Translations under genes and position numbers: made by a program | Shown here: positions 1-7,408 of the stretch, piece after piece | Numbering within the stretch: the first letter of the stretch is position 1 | Layout of the letters: each line of letters starts with the position of its first letter | Source: Anaerolineales bacterium | GTDB lineage: Bacteria; Chloroflexota; Anaerolineae; Anaerolineales; Villigracilaceae | Length of the DNA: 64,000 bases | NCBI GenBank assembly: GCA_020634885.1 | Contig: JACKAW010000002.1 | Coordinates: 248,001-312,000, forward strand | Direction of reading: 5' to 3' | The notes under the pieces: generated by a model | The model's database searches: none | What the model was told of the DNA's origin: nothing | The model's input: only the letters and a program-made list of their open reading frames with translations

Positions 1-45
1 AGGGTTTTTTCCTTTGTGCAACTTGGTGATACTTTGTGGTTTGTT

Positions 46-324
46 TTACTTTAAGTACGCCATTACTACCAAAACATCCATCGAAACAACAGCCACAATA
101 CCAAGCAGGCTAAATGCCTTTTGCCAAAACAGCCAGCTTTGCTTGTTTTCCAGCCGTTTCAAAAAGAAATTCTTGAATGGGTAAGGCGTCTTTTCGTTGA
201 CGAGGCTGTTGTAGAGGTCTTTGTAATATCCTTCTGTTCTAAACCAGAGCTTATAACTGTTTGAAAGAAAGATAAAGCTAAACAAAAGAAATACAAGTAC
301 AAAACCGAGAGGCGCTTGTTCCAT
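46..324 (-). CDS. small two-helix membrane protein
   Basis: This encodes 92 residues with two hydrophobic segments, at about residues 6-22 and 70-89, joined by a charged loop rich in Tyr, Lys and Asn. No family is recognised. It begins 4 nt after the stop of the aldolase-like gene on the same strand, so the two are probably co-transcribed. A membrane location is inferred from the two helices. The first 45 bases of the window, past its stop codon, show no gene. Confidence 0.6.
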   Translation of the reverse strand: MEQAPLGFVLVFLLFSFIFLSNSYKLWFRTEGYYKDLYNSLVNEKTPYPFKNFFLKRLENKQSWLFWQKAFSLLGIVAVVSMDVLVVMAYLK

Positions 325-328
325 TTTA

Positions 329-1093
329 TTAACTTTCCGGCAAAAAGGCTTTGGAGCCCGCTGTTACAATCAGTTGAGCAATACCCAATATCATGCTTGC
401 TCCGCGTGTTACCTGCACTGCTGCATCTGCACGCGTGCCAGCCGTGATCCCTGCTGTGAGGTTGTTTTTCTTGCAAAGGGCAATCACATCGTCGATCATG
501 TTTTGCACTTCAGGGTGGTTATGCCCGTCAGGAAAGCCCATATTAAGAGAAAGGTCACGCGGACCGATCACAACTGCATCCACGCCTGGGTGGGCGAATA
601 TCTCTTCAAAATTTTTAGCCAGCTTTGCATCTTCAAATTGCGGGATGACCATCGTCTGCTCATTGGAGAAGTTGATGAACTCCACGGCTTCATTTCCCAC
701 AACCTTATAGCGTGAGGCACGGGTAATCCCCATTCCGCGCTTACCAAGCGGCGGGTATTTGACGGCATCCACCAGCATTTGCACATCTTCTGCAGTCTCT
801 AAACCCGGCATCATAATACCCATCATTCCGGCATCTAAATAGGGGAGAACCGCCTTTGGGTCTTTTGAGCCAATACGTATAAGTGGGGTTACGTTTAGAG
901 ATTCGCAGACTCGCACTACATTTACAACTTGTGAAGGCGCCATCAATCCGTGTTCGGCATCTAGCATGTAAAAGTCAAAACCTGCCAACCCGAATAACTC
1001 TGCCAGTTGAGGGTCTTCCGATGTGGAAAGAACGCCATAAACTGGCTGCCCTGATCTTAGTTTTTGCTTCGTAAGGTTTTCTCGGATAAACAT
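329..1093 (-). CDS. HpcH/HpaI-family aldolase
   Basis: A 254-residue class II aldolase of the HpcH/HpaI group, which cleaves 2-keto-3-deoxy or 4-hydroxy-2-oxo acids to pyruvate plus an aldehyde using a divalent metal. Visible signatures are the catalytic His in LDAEHGLM (about residue 48), the RIG motif, the metal-ligand region around PQFED and GPRDLSLNMG near residue 180. Length is normal. The exact substrate cannot be read from sequence; related enzymes act on 2,4-dihydroxyhept-2-enedioate or 2-keto-3-deoxyrhamnonate. It is the first gene of a likely two-gene unit with the small membrane protein. Confidence 0.85.
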   Translation of the reverse strand: MFIRENLTKQKLRSGQPVYGVLSTSEDPQLAELFGLAGFDFYMLDAEHGLMAPSQVVNVVRVCESLNVTPLIRIGSKDPKAVLPYLDAGMMGIMMPGLETAEDVQMLVDAVKYPPLGKRGMGITRASRYKVVGNEAVEFINFSNEQTMVIPQFEDAKLAKNFEEIFAHPGVDAVVIGPRDLSLNMGFPDGHNHPEVQNMIDDVIALCKKNNLTAGITAGTRADAAVQVTRGASMILGIAQLIVTAGSKAFLPES

Positions 1094-1110
1094 TTTATGG
1101 AATGGTTGAG

Positions 1111-1401
1111 TTACATGAAATTTGAACTGCTGATGATTTTTCCCGTTTCAATTTCGAGTTCACAGAATTGTCCGCCATTGGTAAAGGTGGAGAGGCTCAT
1201 ATCTTCTTCATTAAGTTTTAGTTTTGTGAACAGGGTATTAAGGGCTGGTTTTTCGGCTTTCCAGACAATATCCCCTTCTGAGTTGATCATATATAAATTT
1301 GTTTCGTTTATTGGGCATCCATTGGGGTTTTCGAGGATGATCGTGCCGACCTTCAGGTCAATTTGTTTCTCAACTGAGGTGTAAAGCGGGGTGATTTGCA
1401 T
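1111..1401 (-). CDS. hypothetical protein, 96 aa
   Basis: A soluble-looking 96-residue protein with alternating hydrophobic and polar residues that suggest mostly beta structure, and two Cys (PNGCP and GQFCELEIE). No family is recognised. It is transcribed divergently from the glutaredoxin-like gene, with a 40-bp perfect palindrome between them, and ends 18 nt upstream of the aldolase gene. Its ribosome binding site is weak, which lowers confidence in the exact start. Confidence 0.5.
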   Translation of the reverse strand: MQITPLYTSVEKQIDLKVGTIILENPNGCPINETNLYMINSEGDIVWKAEKPALNTLFTKLKLNEEDMSLSTFTNGGQFCELEIETGKIISSSNFM

Positions 1402-1460
1402 GGTTTTTCTTTCCTGGCTGATGGGCTTGTCATGCCCGTATCGCTCACGTATTATATCCC

Positions 1461-1500
1461 AAATTAGCCTTCCCTACCGAGCGGTAGGGAAGGCTAATTT
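1461..1500. repeat. 40-bp perfect palindrome between divergent genes
   Basis: Two 19-bp arms (AAATTAGCCTTCCCTACCG and its exact reverse complement) are separated by only AG. The element lies 60 nt upstream of the start at 1401 and 86 nt upstream of the start at 1586. The core CTACCG..CGGTAG resembles operators of TetR-type repressors, but a 19-bp arm is longer than one dimer needs. It could instead be a hairpin in a long leader RNA or a mobile palindrome. No T-run supports a terminator. Confidence 0.75.
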
Positions 1501-1585
1501 CCTCATATGGAACGTTAAGAATTCGGTTGCAACTTCTTTCATGTACTTGCATCTATTTGATATATCAATTTTTTGGAGATATGAA

Positions 1586-1837
1586 ATGACAGATAAAATT
1601 CAACCCAAGGTGGTCGTGTTTAGTACACCCACCTGTTCCTTCTGCACCATGGCAAAGTCCTACTTCCGCGAGAAGGGCATCAAATTCACCGATATTGACG
1701 TCAGCCGCGATCAGGCTGCCGCTCGTGATATGGTCCGCCGTTCCGGGCAGATGGGCGTGCCTGTGATCGATATTGGCGGCAAGATCATTGTCGGCTTCAA
1801 CCGTCCGCAGATCAACTCCCTTTTGGGTATCAAATAA
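1586..1837 (+). CDS. glutaredoxin-like thioredoxin-fold protein
   Basis: An 83-residue thioredoxin-fold protein of the glutaredoxin/NrdH type, carrying out thiol-disulfide exchange in the cytoplasm. The redox motif CSFC is at about residues 17-20 after a beta strand, and the cis-Pro loop MGVPVIDIGG follows. The start at 1586 is chosen because GGAG sits 8 nt upstream and the fold begins immediately; an upstream in-frame extension to 1391 runs through the palindrome and is unlikely to be translated. groES follows after 8 nt, so the pair may be one oxidative or heat stress operon. Confidence 0.85.
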   Translation: MTDKIQPKVVVFSTPTCSFCTMAKSYFREKGIKFTDIDVSRDQAAARDMVRRSGQMGVPVIDIGGKIIVGFNRPQINSLLGIK

Positions 1838-1845
1838 TTGAGGAA

Positions 1846-2124
1846 ATGAAAATGGCTAAGATCAATATTCAACCCCTTGGAACTCGTGTTCTGATTAAAC
1901 CGCTTGAGCAGGAATCAAAAACCGCTTCTGGCTTGTTTTTACCTGATTCTGCCAAAGAGAAACCTCAAACTGGAGAGGTGGTCGCCATTGGCGATGATGA
2001 AAGCATCACCCTTAAGCCGAAAGACAAGGTTCTTTTTGCAAAGTACAGCGGCACCGAATTCAAATACGATGGTGTAGATTATCTTTTGATGGAATCCAAC
2101 GATATTCTTGCCCGCCTGAACTAA
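1846..2124 (+). CDS. groES: co-chaperonin GroES
   Basis: The 10-kDa co-chaperonin that caps the GroEL ring. The N-terminal IQPLGTRVLIKPLE, the mobile loop TASGLFLPDSAKEKPQTGEVVAIG and the C-terminal YLLMESNDILA strand match the family, and length (92 residues with the first ATG, 90 from the ATG at 1852) is normal. No groEL follows: the next feature is a terminator and a gene on the other strand. It is therefore an orphan groES, or one of several copies, placed behind a glutaredoxin-like gene. Confidence 0.93.
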   Translation: MKMAKINIQPLGTRVLIKPLEQESKTASGLFLPDSAKEKPQTGEVVAIGDDESITLKPKDKVLFAKYSGTEFKYDGVDYLLMESNDILARLN

Positions 2125-2147
2125 ACTTTCCCACTGTTGGAAAAAAA

Positions 2148-2182
2148 TAAGCCCGGCGCGTCTTTTTAGATGCGTCGGGCTA
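2148..2182. terminator. bidirectional hairpin terminator
   Basis: Arms AGCCCGGCGCGTCT and AGATGCGTCGGGCT pair around TTTT. On the plus strand it follows groES but has a poor T-run; on the minus strand it is followed by seven consecutive T residues, which fits termination of the 38-aa gene on that strand. Confidence 0.65.
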
Positions 2183-2202
2183 TTTGATTGGGGGGTCTTC
2201 CA

Positions 2203-2319
2203 TCATTGCTCCTGAACTCCCATGTCACTGAGTTCATCCTGGCTGTATTGTGAAATATACAGATTTGTGCCTGCAAGGGTAAGCAATGCTGCAACCACCA
2301 CGGCGCCGAGAACGATCAT
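2203..2319 (-). CDS. 38-aa small membrane peptide
   Basis: A complete small reading frame from ATG at 2319 to TGA at 2203, with a strong ribosome binding site AAAGGAG seven nt upstream. The product starts with about 17 hydrophobic residues (MIVLGAVVVAALLTLAG) followed by a polar tail rich in Gln, Ser, Asp and Glu: a signal anchor or single helix with an exposed tail. A hairpin followed by a T-run in the minus direction lies just downstream. No family is recognised; the function is unknown. Confidence 0.55.
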   Translation of the reverse strand: MIVLGAVVVAALLTLAGTNLYISQYSQDELSDMGVQEQ

Positions 2320-2532
2320 TTTGCAACTCCTTTCGTTTTGATAACAATATAACCATTTTGAATTGGAAAAGATACTCACCTATCAGTACTGCAATGAATT
2401 TGCAAAACAATTCTGAAAGGTATGTATGGTTAACGTGATTCAATTACGATTCGTTGCAATTCCACAGTAGGGTTTTCCCTACCACTTTTGATTTCAAACC
2501 TTGGGCATTATCCATCAATCAAAACGCTTGCA

Positions 2533-2560
2533 TTGACATTCCACCCGTTTGGGATAAAAT
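2533..2560 (+). promoter_or_regulatory. sigma-70-type promoter of tRNA-Leu
   Basis: A perfect TTGACA (2533-2538), a 16-nt spacer and TAAAAT (2555-2560) end 22 nt before the first base of the tRNA, the placement expected for a housekeeping promoter. Confidence 0.75.
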
Positions 2561-2582
2561 ACATCCCGCCAAACTTATGTAT

Positions 2583-2666
<84 letters not shown>

Positions 2667-2670
2667 CAGA

Positions 2671-2696
2671 GAGACTCGCAGATGCGGGTCTTTTTT
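2671..2696 (+). terminator. terminator after tRNA-Leu
   Basis: AGACTCGC and GCGGGTCT pair around AGAT and are followed by six T residues, directly behind the tRNA. Confidence 0.8.
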
Positions 2697-2768
2697 GATG
2701 GGTAGAATCAGGCTCGAGCGGGGGAGGAGGCGCAGTCTTCCTTTTTTTCGTCAAAAATCGGATGGGGG

Positions 2769-2777
2769 TGGTATAAT
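2769..2777 (+). promoter_or_regulatory. extended -10 element upstream of gyrA
   Basis: TGGTATAAT matches the extended -10 consensus TGnTATAAT. No good -35 is visible, as is common with this promoter class. It would give a leader of about 125 nt before gyrA. Confidence 0.45.
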
Positions 2778-2908
2778 TGCACTATAAAATTTTAGTTCCT
2801 TCATCTAATGAACACGAGGTTTTTTTACCCGGCTTCGTGTTTTTTTATGCCAGTTTTGCGAAAAATGGCGGAAATTTTCCGGGTTTTGGCTCTTAAAAGG
2901 ATTTTTAT

Positions 2909-5425
2909 ATGGCTGAAGAGAATATGATCGCTGGAAATATCGAGTCTGTGGATATTGATGCGCAGATGCGTGAGGCGTACCTTGATTATGCCATGAGCGT
3001 GATCGTGGCGCGTGCGCTGCCCGATGCACGTGACGGCATGAAACCGGTTCATCGCCGTATTTTGTATGCGATGCATGAGTTGGGGTTGCGTTCGAATACA
3101 TCTTACAAGAAATCGGCGCGTATTGTGGGTGAGGTGTTGGGTAAGTATCACCCGCACGGTGACTCGGCTGTGTATGAATCGATGGCGCGTATGGCGCAGG
3201 ATTTTTCGATGCGTTATATGCTGGTGGATGGGCAGGGCAACTTCGGTTCGGTGGATGGCGATGCCCCTGCTGCGATGCGTTATACCGAAGCCCGCCTGCA
3301 AAAGATGGCGGAAGAAATGCTGCAAGACCTCGAAAAAGAGACTGTGGATTATGGTCCGAACTTCGATGATTCGTTGCAGGAACCGCTTGTTCTTCCGGCT
3401 CGCCTCCCGAATTTATTGTTGAATGGCGCTTCGGGTATTGCAGTGGGTATGGCGACGAATATTCCCCCGCAGAATTTGCGTGAGTTGGCGGGCGCGATCA
3501 ATTATTTGATTGAGAATTATGACCGCATTGATGATATCAATGTGGAAGACCTGATGAAGTTTGTGCAGGGACCGGACTTTCCGACCGGCGGTATGATCGT
3601 GGGCACGGAAGGCATTATTTCAGCTTATGGCACCGGGCGCGGACGTATTGTGATGCGCGGGATTGCTCACATTGAAGAAACGAAGGGCGGGCGTTATCAG
3701 ATCAATATTACTGAAATTCCATACCAGGTTAATAAATCGAGTTTGATCGAGCGTATTGCAGAACTTGTTCGTGATGATAAGATCGATCAGATCTCTGACT
3801 TGCGCGATGAATCGGATAAGCGCGGCATGAGCATCATCATTGAGCTTAAACGTAACGCACAGCCCAAAAAGGTGCTAAACCAGCTTTATAAATATACGGC
3901 GCTGCAATCGACCTTTGGGGTGCAAATGCTCTCGCTGGTTGAAGGCGAGCCGCGCACTTTACCGCTTAAGCGTCTTTTGCATATTTTTATTGATCATCGT
4001 CAGACGGTGATTACCCGCCGCTCTCAATTTGACCTGAATAAAGCCAAAGCCCGTCTGCATATTTTGGATGGCTACCTGCTCGCACTCAACAGCATTGATG
4101 CGATCATCAAGGTCATCCGTGAAGCGGAAGATGCCGATAAAGCCAAATCGGCATTGATGACGCGCTTCAAACTGAGCGAAATTCAAGCGCAGGCGATCTT
4201 GGATATGCAGTTGCGCCGTCTTGCCGCACTGGAACGCTGGAAGATCGAAGAAGAACACAAGCAGGTTTCTGAAACCATTAAATACCTTGAAGATCTGCTT
4301 GCCAACCCGCATAAGGTGCTTTCTCTTATCAAGGATGATATGGCTGAGTTGGCAGAGAAATACGGCGATGACCGCCGTACCAAGATCTCTGCCGAAGCAA
4401 AGGAAGATATTCACGAAGAAGACCTTGTGCCTGATGAGTCTGTACTCGTCAGCCTTACCGAGCGTGGATACATCAAGCGTGTGGCGGCAACTGCCTTCCG
4501 CCAGCAGAGCCGTGGCGGGCGCGGGGTGAAGGGTCATGCCACAAAAGACGAAGACGAAGTTGTGATGCTCATTCCGGCGCGCAGCCTCAACACCATGCTT
4601 TTCTTCTCAGACAAGGGCAAGGTCTATTCGGAAAAGGTCTATCAAATCCCTGATCTTGATCGTGCCACCAAGGGCATTCCGCTGGTTAATATTCTTGCGC
4701 TTGGTCCCAACGAAAAGATCACGGCGGCTTTGTCGGTACGAGAATTTACACAGAATCAGTTTTGTATGATGATGACAGGGCGTGGACGCATGAAGCGTGT
4801 AGCCATGGAGGAGTTCGCGGCTGTACGACCTTCGGGCTTGATCGCCATGAATTTAGATGAGGGTGACACTCTGGGCTGGGCACGTCTCACAACCGGCAAA
4901 GATGAGGTCATTATCATCACAGAGAACGGGCAGGCGTTGCGCTTCGGTGAGGACAAGGTCCGCGCCATGGGACGGCAGGCGGCAGGGGTACAGGGCATCA
5001 AATTAAAGAAGGATGATGTCGTTACGAGTATGGACGTGGTTGAAAAGGACGGTGCATTGTTGGTTGTCACCGCTGGCGGCGTTGGCAAGCAAACTCCGCT
5101 TACAGAGTACACTCCCAAGGGACGTGCCACAAGCGGCATATCTACCATTGACCAGAAAGCCCTGAAAGAGATCGGAAAGATCGCAGCGGCGCGCGTGGTG
5201 CAAAATGACGATGACTTGACGATCATGACCGCCAACGGCGTGGCGATTCGCTTGAAGGTAAAGGATGTGAAACAGTCAGGGCGGGCTACACGCGGCGTTC
5301 ACCTCATCAAACCGCAGGAGGGGGATAGTGTGGCATCGGTGGCGCGTATTTCAGCCGAAGACCTGAAAAAGGCGGGTGCGCAGATCGATGAAAAAGAAGT
5401 GGAACCCCAACCCAAGTTGGTTTAA
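2909..5425 (+). CDS. gyrA: DNA gyrase subunit A
   Basis: Subunit A of the type IIA topoisomerase that introduces negative supercoils with GyrB. The catalytic Tyr is Y125 in AAMRYTEARL. The quinolone-resistance region HPHGDSAVYE (81-90) keeps Ser86 and has Glu90 at the second hot spot, a drug-sensitive-type arrangement. The C-terminal half has the repeated blades of the DNA-wrapping pinwheel. The GyrA box is present near residue 532 as QSRGGRG rather than the canonical QRRGGRG. At 838 residues the length is normal. ATG 2909 has AAAAGGA upstream. It is monocistronic, with a strong terminator behind it. Confidence 0.95.
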   Translation: MAEENMIAGNIESVDIDAQMREAYLDYAMSVIVARALPDARDGMKPVHRRILYAMHELGLRSNTSYKKSARIVGEVLGKYHPHGDSAVYESMARMAQDFSMRYMLVDGQGNFGSVDGDAPAAMRYTEARLQKMAEEMLQDLEKETVDYGPNFDDSLQEPLVLPARLPNLLLNGASGIAVGMATNIPPQNLRELAGAINYLIENYDRIDDINVEDLMKFVQGPDFPTGGMIVGTEGIISAYGTGRGRIVMRGIAHIEETKGGRYQINITEIPYQVNKSSLIERIAELVRDDKIDQISDLRDESDKRGMSIIIELKRNAQPKKVLNQLYKYTALQSTFGVQMLSLVEGEPRTLPLKRLLHIFIDHRQTVITRRSQFDLNKAKARLHILDGYLLALNSIDAIIKVIREAEDADKAKSALMTRFKLSEIQAQAILDMQLRRLAALERWKIEEEHKQVSETIKYLEDLLANPHKVLSLIKDDMAELAEKYGDDRRTKISAEAKEDIHEEDLVPDESVLVSLTERGYIKRVAATAFRQQSRGGRGVKGHATKDEDEVVMLIPARSLNTMLFFSDKGKVYSEKVYQIPDLDRATKGIPLVNILALGPNEKITAALSVREFTQNQFCMMMTGRGRMKRVAMEEFAAVRPSGLIAMNLDEGDTLGWARLTTGKDEVIIITENGQALRFGEDKVRAMGRQAAGVQGIKLKKDDVVTSMDVVEKDGALLVVTAGGVGKQTPLTEYTPKGRATSGISTIDQKALKEIGKIAAARVVQNDDDLTIMTANGVAIRLKVKDVKQSGRATRGVHLIKPQEGDSVASVARISAEDLKKAGAQIDEKEVEPQPKLV

Positions 5426-5429
5426 TAAA

Positions 5430-5460
5430 AAAATCCCCGATGATTTCATCGGGGATTTTT
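5430..5460. terminator. bidirectional terminator between gyrA and a convergent gene
   Basis: AAATCCCCGATGA pairs with TCATCGGGGATTT, with a T-run on the right and an A-run on the left, so it can end both gyrA and the minus-strand GGDEF gene that stops at 5466. Confidence 0.9.
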
Positions 5461-5465
5461 TATTT

Positions 5466-6233
5466 TTATAGCGCCTCGATTCGGTTTTTCCCCAATTTTT
5501 TGGCTTTGTACAAAGCTTGATCTGCCATGGAGATCAGGTCACTTAATTTTTGCTCTGTGTTGGACGAGGTAACTCCGATGCTGGCTTGCAGGGGGATTTC
5601 CGTTCCCTTTGCTTTTATCTTTACATCTGAAAGTCTTTCAGATGTGCGTTTTGCGATCTCGTACGCCTGTTCGTGGTTGGTCTGGGGCAGCAGGCATATA
5701 AATTCATCTCCGCCATAGCGTGCAAATATATCCGAGTTCCGAAACATGAGGTTACATTGTTCTGTTAATGTTTTCAAGGCGCGGTCCCCGGCATCGTGCC
5801 CGTAGGTATCATTTAATAATTTGAAATCGTCAATGTCTATCAAAAGGATGGACGTATTGGGTGGAATGAGTGAATCTTCGTTTTCAAGGATGCGGGTTGC
5901 TTCAAAAAAATAGCGGCGGTTGTAGGCTTTGGTCAATTCATCGCGAATGGATGTGTCATATATTTCCATACGCAGTGTATCCAATTCGACCAAAAGGCTT
6001 AATACTTGATATAGGTGGTATGGCATGATTGTTATACAAACAATGACGTTAATAACCATTCCCGTCAGGATACTGCCGCCCATCAGCATATTTACGGGAA
6101 TGATGATCAACGTCACAGAAAAGAACGCAACAACCGAAAAAAGGATGATCGTTTTTGTAAACCCCACTAGTTTGTAAGTGTGCAAAAGGCTTTTGCTGGC
6201 GAATAGAAGAAAGGTTTTATTTTCTGGCGGCAT
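5466..6233 (-). CDS. membrane-anchored GGDEF diguanylate cyclase
   Basis: Synthesises c-di-GMP from two GTP. Two hydrophobic segments at about residues 27-50 and 54-75 anchor the protein; the GGDEF domain fills the C-terminal 165 residues. The active site is an intact YGGDEF, and the inhibitory I-site RNSD lies five residues before it (RxxD-x5-GGDEF), so product inhibition is expected. The DD[LF]T-type start of the domain is RDELTKAYNRRYF. No sensory domain other than the membrane part is visible. A PilZ effector lies elsewhere in the window at 28394-28783. Confidence 0.9.
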   Translation of the reverse strand: MPPENKTFLLFASKSLLHTYKLVGFTKTIILFSVVAFFSVTLIIIPVNMLMGGSILTGMVINVIVCITIMPYHLYQVLSLLVELDTLRMEIYDTSIRDELTKAYNRRYFFEATRILENEDSLIPPNTSILLIDIDDFKLLNDTYGHDAGDRALKTLTEQCNLMFRNSDIFARYGGDEFICLLPQTNHEQAYEIAKRTSERLSDVKIKAKGTEIPLQASIGVTSSNTEQKLSDLISMADQALYKAKKLGKNRIEAL

Positions 6234-6289
6234 TTTGAGTGGTGATTCCCAAAGATATTAAACACCGCTCCGTTTGAAGAGTAACGCTA

Positions 6290-6559
6290 TTAGAAACTGA
6301 TACTGCCAGTGGCGAACAGGCACAGGAAACCAAGCACACAGGTTGCCATCATCATCAAAAAGACCAGCACGAAACGCTGCACGGAGGTCATGCCAAGGAA
6401 TTTTTTGGGTCGAGCGCGGACGTTTGGCGCCTGGGTTTCGTACCCGGAATCGTCAAACCCACCAGCGCTATCGTCTGATGTGTAATCGCCAAACTGAAAA
6501 TCAGATTGCGGGTCTTCATTAAATTGGCTGTTCGCATCGTTTCGAAGATCGTCAAACAT
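6290..6559 (-). CDS. small acidic single-helix membrane protein
   Basis: An 89-residue protein with a strongly acidic, Asp/Gly/Ser-rich first 45 residues, a basic patch RARPKKF, and one hydrophobic helix at about residues 62-84 near the C terminus. This is the layout of a tail-anchored inner-membrane protein with a disordered cytoplasmic region. No family is recognised. It follows birA on the same strand by 27 nt, so it may be expressed with it. Confidence 0.65.
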   Translation of the reverse strand: MFDDLRNDANSQFNEDPQSDFQFGDYTSDDSAGGFDDSGYETQAPNVRARPKKFLGMTSVQRFVLVFLMMMATCVLGFLCLFATGSISF

Positions 6560-6586
6560 GGTTACCTCTATTTTTTCATCAGTATA

Positions 6587-7366
6587 TCATGAGGAAGGAC
6601 GCAGACTTACATCCCCAAAGCGGATGGATACGGGTTTGCCGCTTTCATCTTTCAGGCGCAGGCTGCCATCTGATTCTAATCCATCTACTATTCCGTGAAT
6701 GGGCTTTTCGTCTTCTGCGTTGATGTTGACTATTTCACCACGGAATGCAAGTTTTTCTTCCCATGCTTGTATGAAGGCTTGATTGTTGATTTTTTCACGC
6801 CAGCGAATAAGAGCTTCCAATGTGCGGAAAATGAAGTCTTCACGCTGGGGTAGTGTCCCGAGCATTTCTTCGAGGCTTGTGGCAGGGAATTTGAGCAGGT
6901 CTGCGGGGGGCACAGAGGCTTCTTCCACATTCACGCCCATGCCGACCACCAGTGAATCGACATCGTGCCCAGACCAGACCGTTTCTACCAAAATTCCGGC
7001 AACTTTTTTCCCGTTCAAAAGAATATCGTTGGGCCATTTGATCTGGGGAGACAGACCAAGCGACAGGCAGGCATCCGCTATGGAGAGGGCTGCCAGCCCT
7101 ACAGTCCGGGAGAGATGCGGGCGCATGGGGGCGGTGGGGCGCAGGATGAGGCTCATGGCAATGGCGCTGTTTTTGGGGGTGAACCATTTCCGATCCAACC
7201 GCCCGCGCCCTTGTGTCTGTTCATCAGCAATGACGAGCGAAAGATCATTTGCACCGGTGGCAGCCCAGGCGAGGGCTTCATCGTTGGTCGAGCCGATGGT
7301 TTCAAAGTAGCGCAGACCCCCGAGGTTTAATTTTGCAAGATGTTTTTTGAGGGAGGTTTCGTTCAT
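6587..7366 (-). CDS. birA: biotin--[acetyl-CoA carboxylase] ligase
   Basis: Activates biotin as biotinyl-AMP and transfers it to a carboxylase lysine. Motifs in order are STNDEA (about 25), QGRGRLDR (about 52), the signature KWPNDILLNGKKVAGIL (about 113-130), then GMGVNV and the C-terminal SH3-like domain. The 259-residue form has no N-terminal helix-turn-helix, so it is a monofunctional class I ligase without the repressor function of the E. coli enzyme. The start is supported by placement only; upstream is a 31-bp palindrome. Confidence 0.93.
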   Translation of the reverse strand: MNETSLKKHLAKLNLGGLRYFETIGSTNDEALAWAATGANDLSLVIADEQTQGRGRLDRKWFTPKNSAIAMSLILRPTAPMRPHLSRTVGLAALSIADACLSLGLSPQIKWPNDILLNGKKVAGILVETVWSGHDVDSLVVGMGVNVEEASVPPADLLKFPATSLEEMLGTLPQREDFIFRTLEALIRWREKINNQAFIQAWEEKLAFRGEIVNINAEDEKPIHGIVDGLESDGSLRLKDESGKPVSIRFGDVSLRPSS

Positions 7367-7374
7367 AAGCAGGA

Positions 7375-7405
7375 ATCCTAAAGGTCTTTAAGACCTTTAG
7401 GATTT
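7375..7405. repeat. palindrome between birA and the M23 peptidase gene
   Basis: ATCCTAAAGGTC and GACCTTTAGGAT form a hairpin in the gap between two minus-strand genes. The T-rich flank is on the plus-strand side, so as a terminator it points the wrong way; it may be an RNA-stabilising structure or an intergenic repeat. Confidence 0.55.
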
Positions 7406-7408
7406 ATT

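Noticed and set aside
1391..1585. N-terminal extension of the glutaredoxin-like gene
   Set aside because: It runs through the palindrome, lacks an RBS and does not look like protein of this family; ATG 1586 has a proper site.
5430..5460. Riboswitch behind gyrA
   Set aside because: Simple stem with T- and A-runs between convergent genes, explained as a bidirectional terminator.
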